Shown piece by piece: positions 52,231 through 61,764 of a stretch of DNA of 64,000 nt (the first letter of the stretch is position 1; every line of letters begins with the position of its first letter). A model generated the notes under the pieces. That model worked only from the letters and a program-made list of their open reading frames with translations. It was not told the origin of the DNA and searched no databases. This stretch comes from AC-32 sp963704005 (GTDB taxonomy: Bacteria; Actinomycetota; Thermoleophilia; Gaiellales; Gaiellaceae), in assembly GCA_963704005.1 (NCBI GenBank), contig CAVPGJ010000004.1:372001-436000 (forward strand), written 5' to 3'. Made by a program: the position numbers and the translations under genes.

Positions 52231-54371
52231 GCTGCTCTCCTCGCTGCGACTGCTGCCTGGCCGTAGCTTATGCCGCCGTCGTTCGGTGGCACCAGGCGGT
52301 GGGAGAGCACGCGGAAGCCGAGCGCCTCGAGCCGGCCCCGTGTTGAGCTAAGGAGCCGCACGTTCTGGAAGCTGCCGCCGGAGAGGACGACTGTCCGCGG
52401 TCCGTCCGCCTCCGCGCAGGCCGCCGCCGCCGCGGCCGCGACCGCCTCGTGGAACCGCGCCGCCACGTCCTCCCGCGAACGTCCGGCCCGAAACTCCAAG
52501 TAACACTGTGTTACAAGGTCGGTTGGGTCGCCGAAGCGCCACGGGTAGGGGTCGGCAGGGGTCTCGCCGGCGAGCTGCTCGAGCTCGATCGCCGCCTGGC
52601 CCTCGTACGTCACGCGTTCCCGGACGCCGAGCAGGGCAGCCACCGCGTCGAAGAGGCGGCCCATGCCCGAGGCGAGCGGCGGGTCGAGCTTGAGGCTCTC
52701 GCGCACGCGCTCCCACTCGGGCCACGGCACCGGCAGGCCGGCCCGCTCGAGGTGGACGGCGGCCGTGCGCCAGGGCTCGCGAATCGCCGCCTCCCCGCCC
52801 GGCAGCGGCACGGGCTCGAGGTGCGCCAGGCGCTCGAACCCGGCGAGGTCGCAGCGCAGGAGCTCGGCTCCCCAGAGCGTGCCGTCGGTCCCGTAGCCGG
52901 TCCCGTCGAAGACGAGCGCGAGCACCGGGCCACGCTCTCCGTGCTCGGCGAGGCAGGCGGCCGCGTGCGCGTGGTGGTGCTGGACACCGACGAGCTCTAC
53001 GCCTGGCTGCTCGAGCGCCCACTTGGTCGCGAGGTACTCCGGGTGGAGGTCGTGGGCGACCAGCTCGGGCTCGACGCCCAGCATCGAGAGGTAGAGCTCG
53101 AGGTCGCCGCGGAAGGCGCGGTAGGCCGCCTCCGAGTCGAGGTCCCCGAGATGCGCGGAGAGGAAGGCCTCGCCGTCCCGCGCGACGCAGAAGGTGCTCT
53201 TCAGCTCGGCGCCGGCGGCGACGAGCGGCGGCGCCCGGTCCGGGAGCGGCAGCGCGGCCGGCACGTGGCCGCGCGAGCGGCGCACCGGGAAGCCGGCCCG
53301 GACGACCGAGTCCTCGCAGCGCCGGTGGATCGCCCGGTCGTGCGAGAGGAAGAGATCGGCGATCCCGCCGAGCCGCCGGCGCGCGTCCTCGTCGTCGAAG
53401 GCGATCGGCTCGTCCGAGCGGTTGCCGCTCGTGAGCACGAACGGCCGGCCGAGGTCGGCGCAGAGCAGGTGGTGAAGGGGCGAATAGGGGAGCAGCAACC
53501 CGAGCCACGGCGAGCCCGGCGCAACCGACTCGGCGACCGCTGCGCTCTCCCTGCGGCGCACGAGCACGATCGGCCGCGCTGCCGAGCGCAGCAGCTCGGC
53601 CTCGGCCTCCGAGACCTCTGCCAGCGATTCCGGCTCGGCGGTCAGGACCGCGAACGGCTTCTCCTCGCGGTGCTTGCGCGCCCGCAGCCGCGCGACGGCC
53701 ACCTCGTCGGTCGCGTCGCAGGCCAGGTGGTAGCCGCCGATTCCCTTGACGGCGACGATCCCTCCTTCCCGGAGGACGGCCTCCGCCTCCTCGAGTGAGG
53801 GCGTGAGCCGCGGCCCGCAGGCCGGGCAGCAGGTCGGCTCGGCGTGGAAGCGGCGGTCGTCCGGGTCCTCGTACTCGCGGCGGCAGTCGGGGCAGAGCTC
53901 GAAGGCGGCCATCGTCGTCCGCGCCCGGTCGTAGGGCACCGAGCGGACGATCGTGAACCGCGGCCCGCACTGCGTGCAGTTCAGGAACGGATAGCGGTGG
54001 CGGCGGTCGGCGGGGTCGAGCAGCTCGCGCAGGCAGTCGTCGCACGTGGCCACGTCGGCCGGGATCAGCGCGGTCGCTCCGGTCGGGACGCTCGCGACGA
54101 TCCGGAACTCGCTCTCGCCGGCCGGCTCCAGCGGCTCGGCCGTGACGGAGTCGACGCGGGCGAGACCCGGCGCCTCCGCTCGCAGTCCCTCCGCGAAGGC
54201 CGCGAGAGCCGCCTCGTCGCCCTCGGCCTCGACCACGACGCCCTCTCCGTCGTTGAGCACGAACCCGCCGAGCCCGTGGCTGCGGGCGAGCCGGTGGACG
54301 AACGGCCGGAAGCCCACGCCCTGGACGACGCCCCGGACCCGGAACCGGCGGCGGGTGACCACTGCGGCCAT
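52221..54371 (-). CDS. hypF: Carbamoyltransferase HypF
   Basis: 716 residues from ATG 54371. Order: acylphosphatase domain (about 6-95; V-Q-G-V-G-F-R-P-F), two zinc-finger pairs (C-D-D-C ... C-T-Q-C; C-P-D-C ... C-P-A-C, about 110-185), YrdC-like domain (about 200-380), and Kae1-like carbamoyltransferase domain with H-H-H-A-H-A-A (about 465). It makes carbamoyl-AMP and transfers the group to HypE. First gene of the minus-strand hyp operon. It contains an odd AT-rich palindrome at 52500. Confidence 0.95.
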   Translation of the reverse strand: MAAVVTRRRFRVRGVVQGVGFRPFVHRLARSHGLGGFVLNDGEGVVVEAEGDEAALAAFAEGLRAEAPGLARVDSVTAEPLEPAGESEFRIVASVPTGATALIPADVATCDDCLRELLDPADRRHRYPFLNCTQCGPRFTIVRSVPYDRARTTMAAFELCPDCRREYEDPDDRRFHAEPTCCPACGPRLTPSLEEAEAVLREGGIVAVKGIGGYHLACDATDEVAVARLRARKHREEKPFAVLTAEPESLAEVSEAEAELLRSAARPIVLVRRRESAAVAESVAPGSPWLGLLLPYSPLHHLLCADLGRPFVLTSGNRSDEPIAFDDEDARRRLGGIADLFLSHDRAIHRRCEDSVVRAGFPVRRSRGHVPAALPLPDRAPPLVAAGAELKSTFCVARDGEAFLSAHLGDLDSEAAYRAFRGDLELYLSMLGVEPELVAHDLHPEYLATKWALEQPGVELVGVQHHHAHAAACLAEHGERGPVLALVFDGTGYGTDGTLWGAELLRCDLAGFERLAHLEPVPLPGGEAAIREPWRTAAVHLERAGLPVPWPEWERVRESLKLDPPLASGMGRLFDAVAALLGVRERVTYEGQAAIELEQLAGETPADPYPWRFGDPTDLVTQCYLEFRAGRSREDVAARFHEAVAAAAAAACAEADGPRTVVLSGGSFQNVRLLSSTRGRLEALGFRVLSHRLVPPNDGGISYGQAAVAARRAACA
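52500..52514. promoter_or_regulatory. AT-rich 15-bp palindrome inside hypF
   Basis: GTAACAC-T-GTGTTAC, perfect, in the 3' part of hypF, 270 bases upstream of hypC. The coding strand here uses codons rare in this genome (CTT, GTA, ACA, TGT, TTG, TTT within ten codons). Looks like a protein-binding site kept at the expense of codon choice. Confidence 0.35.
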
Positions 54372-54456
54372 GTGGGCATTGAACCGCGAAAGGTCGCACA
54401 CGCAATCGGGGAACCCACCGATGTAGGCTCGCTGCGGAGCCGCGACGCTGACCGTG
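54372..54456. promoter_or_regulatory. Divergent hyp/hyd control region
   Basis: An 85-base gap between hypF (minus) and the hydrogenase beta subunit (plus) must contain both promoters. TAGGCT (54424-54429) is a candidate plus -10; TTCAAT near 54379 (minus) is six bases from the hypF ATG. I see no strong -35 boxes or clear dyad. Confidence 0.4.
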
Positions 54457-55582
<1,126 letters not shown>

Positions 55583-55596
<14 letters not shown>

Positions 55597-56047
55597 GACC
55601 CTGCTGGAGGACGTGCCGATCTTTCACGGCCTCCCGCCTGGCGACCTGACGTTGATCGCCGGCTGCGCCAAGAACGTCCACTTCGCCCAAGGCGCCGTCC
55701 TCTTCCGCGAGGGCGATCCGGCCGACACCTTCTACCTCCTCCGCCACGGCAGCGTTGCGCTCGAGACGTACGTGCCCGCCCGCGGGCCGGCGATCATCGA
55801 GACGCTCGAGTCCGGCGAGGTCGCGGGCTGGTCGTGGCTCTTCCCGCCCCACCGCTGGCACTTCGACGCGCGCGCCCTGACCGGCCTGCGGGCCACGGCC
55901 TTCGACGGCGCCTGCCTGCGCGGCAAGTGCCAGGACGACCCCAGGCTCGGCTACGAGCTCATGTCCCGCTTCGCCCAGGTGCTGATCGAGCGCCTGCAGT
56001 GGACGAGGCTCCGGCTTCTCGACCTCTATGGCCACGGCGGCGACTGA
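55583..56047 (+). CDS. Stand-alone cyclic-nucleotide-binding domain in hydrogenase operon
   Basis: 154 residues, CRP-like cNMP-binding beta barrel (F-R-E-G-D-P-A-D-T-F-Y-L-L-R-H-G-S-V, then E-S-G-E-V-A-G-W-S-W) followed by one long helix. There is no DNA-binding HTH. The phosphate cassette has Gly-Glu, but the usual Arg-Ser/Thr is altered (H-R-W-H-F), so ligand binding is uncertain. Its position between beta and gamma subunits, overlapping both, suggests a structural or allosteric hydrogenase component. Confidence 0.82.
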
Positions 56048-56864
56048 GCTCCACGGGCCGATGACCCCGCGGCCCTTCGCGGTCACGCGGAGGCGGCGGG
56101 AGACGGAGGACACGTGGACCCTGGAGCTCGAGCCGACGGGCGGGGGCGAGCCGCTCAGCCTCGCGCCGGGCCAGTTCACGATGCTCTACGCCTTCGGCTC
56201 CGGCGAGGTGCCGATCTCGGTCTCCGGCGACGTCGAAGGCCAGCTCGTGCACACGGTGCGTGCGGTCGGGGCGGTGTCGCAGGCGATCTGCGCAGCCAAG
56301 CGCGGGGCCGTGCTCGGCGTGCGCGGGCCGTTCGGCAACGCCTGGCCGGTTGACGCTGCGCTCGGCGGCGATGCCGTCGTGATCGCGGGCGGGATCGGCC
56401 TCGCACCCTTGCGGCCCGTCGTCTACGAGCTCCTGCGCCGGCGCGCCGACTTCGGCGAGGCGGTCGTCCTCTACGGCAGCCGCCGGCCCGAGGAGCTGCT
56501 CTACGCAAAGGAGCTGGAACGCTGGCGCAAGCGCCTGCAGGTGGACGTGACGGTGGACGCTGCCGACCCGAGCTGGACCGGCAGGGTCGGCTTCGTCGCC
56601 AAGCTCGTCGTGGGCGCCCACTTCGACCCCGCGCTCGCGACGGCCTTCATCTGCGGGCCCGAGATCATGATGCGAACGAGCGCCGAGGCGCTGCTCGAGC
56701 AGGGCGTGGCGCCGGAGCGGATCCACGTCTCGATGGAGCGGAACATGCAGTGCGGCCTCGGCCACTGCGGCCACTGCCAGCTCGGCCCGACGCTGATCTG
56801 CCGCGACGGCCCGGTCTACCGCTGGGACGAGGTCGAGGCTCTGATGAAGGTCCGTGAGCTGTGA
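56028..56864 (+). CDS. [NiFe] hydrogenase gamma subunit (FAD/NAD(P)-binding)
   Basis: 278 residues. Ferredoxin-reductase-like: FAD domain (L-S-L-A-P-G-Q-F-T-M-L-Y), NAD(P)-binding domain (V-I-A-G-G-I-G-L-A-P-L-R-P), and a C-terminal 2Fe-2S site (M-Q-C-G-L-G-H-C-G-H-C-Q ... C). Links hydrogen oxidation or evolution to NADP(H) or NAD(H). Starts inside the 3' end of the cNMP gene. Confidence 0.9.
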   Translation: MATAATELHGPMTPRPFAVTRRRRETEDTWTLELEPTGGGEPLSLAPGQFTMLYAFGSGEVPISVSGDVEGQLVHTVRAVGAVSQAICAAKRGAVLGVRGPFGNAWPVDAALGGDAVVIAGGIGLAPLRPVVYELLRRRADFGEAVVLYGSRRPEELLYAKELERWRKRLQVDVTVDAADPSWTGRVGFVAKLVVGAHFDPALATAFICGPEIMMRTSAEALLEQGVAPERIHVSMERNMQCGLGHCGHCQLGPTLICRDGPVYRWDEVEALMKVREL

Positions 56865-56907
56865 GCGCCGCTTGCGGTGCTCACCATCAGGCCGCGCGGG
56901 CTTTGCC

Positions 56908-56926
56908 CGCGGGGCCGTCTGAAACG
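56908..56926 (+). promoter_or_regulatory. Intra-operon hairpin CGCGGGC-TTT-GCCCGCG
   Basis: A 7-bp stem in the only sizeable gap (97 bases) of the hydrogenase operon. It may protect or process the mRNA so that small and large subunits are made in different amounts. A strong ribosome site (AGGAGG) follows, before GTG 56962. Approximate boundaries. Confidence 0.35.
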
Positions 56927-56961
56927 ACCGGTCGATACGTCGTACGGCAGGAGGCCCACCC

Positions 56962-57726
56962 GTGAGGAAACCGAAGCTCGCCGTCTGGAAGTTCGCCTCC
57001 TGCGACGGCTGCCAGCTCTCGCTGCTCGACTGCGAGGACGAGCTGCTGACGCTCGCGGAGGAGGTCGAGATCGCCTACTTCGTCGAGGCGCGGCGCGCGA
57101 CCGTAAAGGGGCCATACGACCTCTCGCTGGTCGAGGGCTCGGTCACGACCGAGCACGACGCCGAGCGCATCCAGGAGGTGCGCCGGGCCTCGAAGAAGCT
57201 GGTCACGATCGGCGCCTGCGCGACCGCCGGCGGGATCCAGGCCCTGAAGAACTTCGCCGACGTCAAGGACTTCCTCTCCGTCGTCTACGCGTCGCCGGAA
57301 TACGTCTCCACGCTGGAGACCTCGACGCCGATCTCGGCCCATGTCCCGGTCGACTTCGAGCTACACGGCTGTCCGATCAACAAGCGCCAGCTGCTCGAGG
57401 TGCTGACCGCCTTCCTGCACGGGCGCCGCCCCACCATTCCTTCGACCAGCGTCTGCACGGAGTGCAAGCGGCGCGGGACCGTCTGCGTGATGGTCGCGCA
57501 CGGCACGCCCTGTCTCGGCCCGGTCACTCACGCCGGCTGCGGGGCGCTCTGCCCCGCCTACGACCGCGGCTGTTACGGATGCTTCGGGCCGATGGAGACG
57601 CCGAACACCGTCTCGCTGACGAAGCAGCTACAGGTGCTCGGGCTCGGCGATCGCGGTGTCGAGCAGGTCTTCCGCACGTTCAACGTCGAGGCGTTCGAGA
57701 AGGCGCGGGCGAATGGCCAGGGCTAG
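56962..57726 (+). CDS. [NiFe] hydrogenase small (delta) subunit
   Basis: 254 residues. Proximal cluster cysteines in C-D-G-C-Q (about 13), G-A-C-A-T-A-G-G, H-G-C-P-I-N-K, and further clusters C-T-E-C-K-R-R, C-L-G-P-V-T-H-A-G-C-G-A-L-C-P and R-G-C-Y-G-C-F-G-P. No twin-arginine signal, so cytoplasmic, as expected for group 3. Overlaps the large-subunit gene by 14 bases. Confidence 0.92.
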   Translation: MRKPKLAVWKFASCDGCQLSLLDCEDELLTLAEEVEIAYFVEARRATVKGPYDLSLVEGSVTTEHDAERIQEVRRASKKLVTIGACATAGGIQALKNFADVKDFLSVVYASPEYVSTLETSTPISAHVPVDFELHGCPINKRQLLEVLTAFLHGRRPTIPSTSVCTECKRRGTVCVMVAHGTPCLGPVTHAGCGALCPAYDRGCYGCFGPMETPNTVSLTKQLQVLGLGDRGVEQVFRTFNVEAFEKARANGQG

Positions 57727-59011
57727 GACCAGGACGATCAAGACGGACTACCTCGCCCGGGTCGAGGGCGAGGGGGCGATGCTGGTCAGGATCGCCGGCG
57801 GCGTGGTCGAGGAGGTCAAGCTCGACATCTACGAGCCGCCGCGCTTCTTCGAGGCCTTCCTGCGCGGACGGGCCTTCGCCGAGGCGCCCGACATCACCGC
57901 GCGGATCTGCGGGATCTGCCCGGTCGCCTATCAGATGAGCGCCTGCCACGCGATGGAGGACGCCTGCGGGGTGGAGGTCGGCGGCCAGCTCCGCGCGCTG
58001 CGCAGGCTCCTCTACTGCGGCGAGTGGATCGAGAGCCACGCGCTGCACGTCTACCTGCTCCACCTGCCCGACTTTCTCGGCTTCGAGAGCGCGATCGAAA
58101 TGGCTCGCGAGCACCCGGACACGGTCGCGCAGGCGCTCGAGCTGAAGAAGACCGGCAACGAGGTGATGACGGTCGTCGGCGGGCGCGAGGTGCACCCGAT
58201 CAACGTCCGGGTCGGCGGCTGGTACCGCGCGCCGCGGAAGCGGGAGCTGCAGCCGCTCGTCGAGAAGCTCGAGCGGGCGCGGGAGATCGCGCTCGAGACG
58301 GTGCGCTTCACCGCCGGCCTCGACTTCCCCGACTACGAGCAGGACTACGAGCTGGTCGCGCTGGCCGAGCCGGGCGAGTACCCGATCGACCGCGGCCGGA
58401 TCGTCTCCAACCGCGGGCTCGACATCGGGGTCGCCGAGTACGACGATCACTTCGTCGAGGAGCACGTCCCCTGGTCGAACGCGCTGCACTCCTCTCTGCG
58501 CGAGCGCGGCTCCTACCTGTGCGGGCCGCTCGCACGCTTCGCCCACGGCTTCGAGTCGCTCTCGCCGGCGGCGCTCGAGGCGGCGAAGGAGGCCGGTCTC
58601 GAGCCCGGCGAGCGGAACCCGTTCCGCTCGATCGTGGTTCGCTCGGTCGAGATGGTCTACGCCGCGGACGAGGCTCTGCGGCTGATCGCGGAGTACGAGG
58701 AGCCGGACGCGCCGGCGGTCGAGGTCGAGCCGCGCGCCGGCGTGGGCCACGGCTGCACCGAAGCGCCGCGCGGGATCCTCTACCACCGCTACGAGCTCGA
58801 CTCCGACGGGACGATCCTCGACGCCAAGATCGTGCCGCCGACCTCGCAGAACCAGCGGACGATCGAGGAGGACCTGCGCGGCGTGGTCGAGCGCTCGCTC
58901 GACGTCCCCGACGAGGAGCTGTCGCTCCTCTGCGAGCAGACGATCCGCAACTACGACCCGTGCATCTCGTGCGCGACGCACTTCCTGACGCTGGAGGTCG
59001 AGCGGCGCTGA
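57713..59011 (+). CDS. [NiFe] hydrogenase large (alpha) subunit, group 3b-like
   Basis: 432 residues from ATG 57713. Nickel ligands: N-terminal R-I-C-G-I-C-P-V-A-Y-Q-M-S-A and C-terminal D-P-C-I-S-C-A-T-H. After the C-terminal His eight residues remain (F-L-T-L-E-V-E-R-R), the part a maturation protease removes. The C-G-I-C-P-V-A-Y-Q form, the cytoplasmic small subunit, the NAD(P)-type gamma subunit and the gene order point to group 3b (bidirectional, sulfhydrogenase-like). Confidence 0.93.
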   Translation: MARARTRTIKTDYLARVEGEGAMLVRIAGGVVEEVKLDIYEPPRFFEAFLRGRAFAEAPDITARICGICPVAYQMSACHAMEDACGVEVGGQLRALRRLLYCGEWIESHALHVYLLHLPDFLGFESAIEMAREHPDTVAQALELKKTGNEVMTVVGGREVHPINVRVGGWYRAPRKRELQPLVEKLERAREIALETVRFTAGLDFPDYEQDYELVALAEPGEYPIDRGRIVSNRGLDIGVAEYDDHFVEEHVPWSNALHSSLRERGSYLCGPLARFAHGFESLSPAALEAAKEAGLEPGERNPFRSIVVRSVEMVYAADEALRLIAEYEEPDAPAVEVEPRAGVGHGCTEAPRGILYHRYELDSDGTILDAKIVPPTSQNQRTIEEDLRGVVERSLDVPDEELSLLCEQTIRNYDPCISCATHFLTLEVERR

Positions 59012-59478
59012 GCGCGCAGAACAGAGTCGTTGGGATCGGCAACGCCTGGCGGAACGACGATGCGGCCGGCCTCGCGGTCGCCCGCCTGCTGGAGGGGAAA
59101 CTGCCAGCGGGGGTCGAGGTGCTCGAGCGCGAGGGCGAGCCGACCGGGCTGATCGATGCCTGGGAGGGCGCCGAGGCGGTCTGGCTCGTCGACGCCGTCT
59201 CCTCCGGAGCCGAGCCGGGCACTGTGCTGAGGCACGACGCGAGTGAGCAGGAGTTGCCGGCGGCCCTGTTCGACACCTCGACGCACCACATGGGCCTGGC
59301 CGAGGCCGTGGAGCTCGCAAGGGCGCTCGGCCGGCTACCCGGAAGGACGATCGTCTACGGCATCGAGGGCGGTAGCTTCGACACGGGTGACACGCTCAGC
59401 CCGGAGGTCGAGGCCGCCGCCGCTCGCGTCGCCGAGGCGGTACGGGAGGAGGTGGCCGAATGCACGAGAAAGCGGTGA
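59008..59478 (+). CDS. Hydrogenase maturation protease (HyaD/HoxW type)
   Basis: About 156 residues. G-I-G-N-A-W-R-N-D-D-A-A-G near the start supplies the Ni-binding acidic residue; further ligands D-A-V-S-S-G and H-H-M-G-L-A follow. It would trim the large-subunit C-terminus after Ni insertion. No ATG is available; CTG 59008 overlaps the large-subunit stop as CTGA, like the other NTGA junctions here. GTG codons at 58960 and 58969 are alternatives deeper in the large subunit. Confidence 0.85.
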   Translation: MSAQNRVVGIGNAWRNDDAAGLAVARLLEGKLPAGVEVLEREGEPTGLIDAWEGAEAVWLVDAVSSGAEPGTVLRHDASEQELPAALFDTSTHHMGLAEAVELARALGRLPGRTIVYGIEGGSFDTGDTLSPEVEAAAARVAEAVREEVAECTRKR

Positions 59479-59723
59479 TGAACGACCTGATGCGCAAGAT
59501 CGAGACCGAGTCGAGCGCCGAGGGAGGCGCGCGGGTGACCCGCATCCGCGTGCGGCTGGGCGCGCTCTCGCACTTCACCGAGGCGCACTTCCGCGAGCAC
59601 TTCGAGGACGCCGCGCGCGGCACCGTGGCCGAGGGCGCCGAGATCGAGGCCGAGCTCCGCACCGACCCGACCGAGCCCGAGGCGCAGGGAGTCGTGCTCG
59701 AGTCGATCGACGTCGAGGCCTAG
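59460..59723 (+). CDS. HypA-like nickel chaperone lacking the zinc domain
   Basis: 87 residues: M-H-E at the start (His2 is the Ni ligand in HypA), then V-T-R-I-R-V-R-L-G-A-L-S-H-F-T and G-T-V-A-E-G-A-E-I-E-A as in HypA. The usual 30-residue zinc loop with two CxxC pairs is absent, and the protein goes directly from E-L-R-T-D to the last strand V-V-L-E-S-I-D-V. No HypB gene is seen in the window. Overlaps the protease gene. Confidence 0.75.
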   Translation: MHEKAVMNDLMRKIETESSAEGGARVTRIRVRLGALSHFTEAHFREHFEDAARGTVAEGAEIEAELRTDPTEPEAQGVVLESIDVEA

Positions 59724-59808
59724 GAGCCCTCCTCGATACGGGTTTTCGAGCAAGTGGCTCAGTGGCGCCCCCGATGGCGCCGCCCCTCCGCTCGGCGAGG
59801 CTGACGTG

Positions 59809-59830
59809 GGCCGCGCAATTCGGCGCGGCC
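59809..59830 (+). terminator. Hairpin GGCCGCGC-AATTCG-GCGCGGCC
   Basis: Perfect 8-bp stem ending two bases before the ribosome site of the aldehyde dehydrogenase gene. May end the hydrogenase transcript or control entry to the dehydrogenase mRNA. Confidence 0.45.
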
Positions 59831-59844
59831 GGAAAGGAGTCGCC

Positions 59845-61386
59845 ATGGCAACCGTCGAGAAGGCGGTGCTCTACGAGGCTCCGGGGCGCGCTGGCAGCCC
59901 CGTCGAGCTGAAGGAGCGCTACGAGAACTTCATCGGGGGGCACTGGGTCGCCCCGATCGAGGGCCGCTACTCGGAGAACGTGACGCCGGTCACCGGCAAG
60001 CCGTTCACCGAGGTGCCGCTCTCGACAGCAGAGGACATCGAGCTCGCTCTCGACGCCGCCCACGCCATCAAGGACGAGTGGGCCGAGACGTCGCTCGCGG
60101 AGCGGTCGAAGGTCCTGAACAGGATCGCGGACGCGATCGAGGAGAACCTCGAGATGCTCGCGGTCGCCGAGAGCTGGGAGAACGGCAAGCCGGTCCGCGA
60201 GACCCTCGCCGCCGACGTCCCGCTCGCGGCCGACCACTTCCGCTACTTCGCCTCGGTGATCCGGGCGGAGGAGGGCGGCATCTCCGAGATCGACAAGGAC
60301 ACGTACGCCTACCACTTCAAGGAGCCGCTCGGAGTGGTCGGCCAGATCATCCCGTTCAACTTCCCGCTGCTGATGGCGGCGTGGAAGCTGGCACCGGCGC
60401 TCGCGGCCGGGAACTGCGTCGTGCTCAAGCCGGCCAGCCCGACCCCGTGGTCGATCCTCGTGCTGATGGAGCTGATCGAGGACATCGTCCCGCCGGGCGT
60501 GATCAACGTCGTCAACGGCCCCGGGGCCGAGATCGGCAAGGCCCTGGCGTCGAACAAGCGGATCGCCAAGATCGCCTTCACCGGCGAGACCGTCACCGGG
60601 CGCCTGATCATGCAGTACGCGGCGCAGAACATCATCCCGTCCACGACGGAGCTCGGCGGCAAGTCGCCGAACATCTTCTTCGCCGACGTGATGGCGGAGG
60701 ACGACGACTTCCTCGACAAGGCCGTCGAGGGCCTCGTGCTCTACGCCTTCAACAAGGGCGAGGTCTGCACCTGCCCGTCGAGGGCGCTGATCGAGGAGTC
60801 GATCTACCCCGAGTTCATGAAGCGGTGCCTGGCCCGGATCGAGCAGATCCGCCAGGGCGACCCGCTCGATCCCTCGACGATGCTCGGCCCGCAGGTCTCG
60901 GCCGCGCAGCTCGAGAAGATCGAGAGCTACGTGAAGATCGGGCTCGAGGAGGGCGCGGAGCTGCTCACCGGCGGCAAGCGGGCCCACTTCGAGGGTGAGC
61001 TCGAGGACGGCTTCTTCTTCGAGCCGACCGTCTTCAAGGGCACCAATGACATGCGGATCTTCCAGGAGGAGATCTTCGGCCCGGTGCTCGCGGTGACGAC
61101 GTTCAAGACCGAGGCGGAGGCGCTCGCAATCGCGAACGACACCCTCTACGGCCTCGGCGCGGGCGTCTGGACCCGCGATCAGAGCAGGGCGTTCCGGATG
61201 GCGCGCGGCATCAAGGCCGGGCGCGTCTGGACGAACTGCTACCACCTCTACCCCGCGCACGCGGCCTTCGGCGGCTACAAGGTCTCGGGCGTCGGGCGCG
61301 AGAACCACAGGATGATGCTCGACCACTACACACAGACCAAGTGCATGCTCGTCAGCTACGACCCGAAGCCGCTGGGGCTCTTCTAG
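59845..61386 (+). CDS. NAD-dependent aldehyde dehydrogenase (AcoD/ExaC type)
   Basis: 513 residues, ATG with AAAGGAG upstream. Features: N-x-x-x-P-L-L-M-A-A-W-K (N-F-P-L-L), E-L-G-G-K-S-P-N (general base Glu), catalytic Cys in N-K-G-E-V-C-T-C-P-S-R, and E-I-F-G-P-V-L. The N-K-G-E-V-C pattern belongs to the acetaldehyde dehydrogenases AcoD/ExaC/AldA. Oxidises acetaldehyde or similar aldehydes to acids, linking to acetate use by the glyoxylate genes. Directly followed by DUF779, a known partner. Confidence 0.92.
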   Translation: MATVEKAVLYEAPGRAGSPVELKERYENFIGGHWVAPIEGRYSENVTPVTGKPFTEVPLSTAEDIELALDAAHAIKDEWAETSLAERSKVLNRIADAIEENLEMLAVAESWENGKPVRETLAADVPLAADHFRYFASVIRAEEGGISEIDKDTYAYHFKEPLGVVGQIIPFNFPLLMAAWKLAPALAAGNCVVLKPASPTPWSILVLMELIEDIVPPGVINVVNGPGAEIGKALASNKRIAKIAFTGETVTGRLIMQYAAQNIIPSTTELGGKSPNIFFADVMAEDDDFLDKAVEGLVLYAFNKGEVCTCPSRALIEESIYPEFMKRCLARIEQIRQGDPLDPSTMLGPQVSAAQLEKIESYVKIGLEEGAELLTGGKRAHFEGELEDGFFFEPTVFKGTNDMRIFQEEIFGPVLAVTTFKTEAEALAIANDTLYGLGAGVWTRDQSRAFRMARGIKAGRVWTNCYHLYPAHAAFGGYKVSGVGRENHRMMLDHYTQTKCMLVSYDPKPLGLF

Positions 61387-61764
61387 ATGAGCTCCGGGGT
61401 GACCGATCGGGTCGTTGCGACGGACGCCGCCGCTGCGGTGCTCCGGCACCTGACGGCCACCTTCGGGCCGATCATCCTGTTCCAGTCGGGGGGCTGCTGC
61501 GACGGCAGCTCCCCGATCTGCCTGCAGGAAGGCGAGCTGCTCCTCGGAGCCGAGGACGTGCTGCTCGGAGAGGTTGCCGGGGTGCCGTTCTACATCGACC
61601 GCGAGCAGTTCGAGCGCTGGAACCGCCCGAGCTTCGAGCTCGACACCAGGCCCGGGCCCGCCGAGGGCTTCTCGCTGGAAGGCCTGGCCGGCGTGCACTT
61701 CACGGTCACCTCGTGTGCGTCTCGCTCGCGGGGCCGGTGGAGCCAGGGCCGGGCGAGCGAGTAG
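61387..61764 (+). CDS. DUF779 protein
   Basis: 125 residues, ATG immediately after the dehydrogenase stop. Contains the diagnostic F-Q-S-G-G-C-C-D-G-S-S-P-I-C (about 33-46) and W-x-R-P-S-F-E-L-D-T. DUF779 genes regularly accompany AcoD-type aldehyde dehydrogenases; the Cys cluster may bind metal or serve redox. The last 15 residues (S-R-S-R-G-R-W-S-Q-G-R) look like non-family sequence and overlap the convergent membrane gene. Confidence 0.85.
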   Translation: MSSGVTDRVVATDAAAAVLRHLTATFGPIILFQSGGCCDGSSPICLQEGELLLGAEDVLLGEVAGVPFYIDREQFERWNRPSFELDTRPGPAEGFSLEGLAGVHFTVTSCASRSRGRWSQGRASE

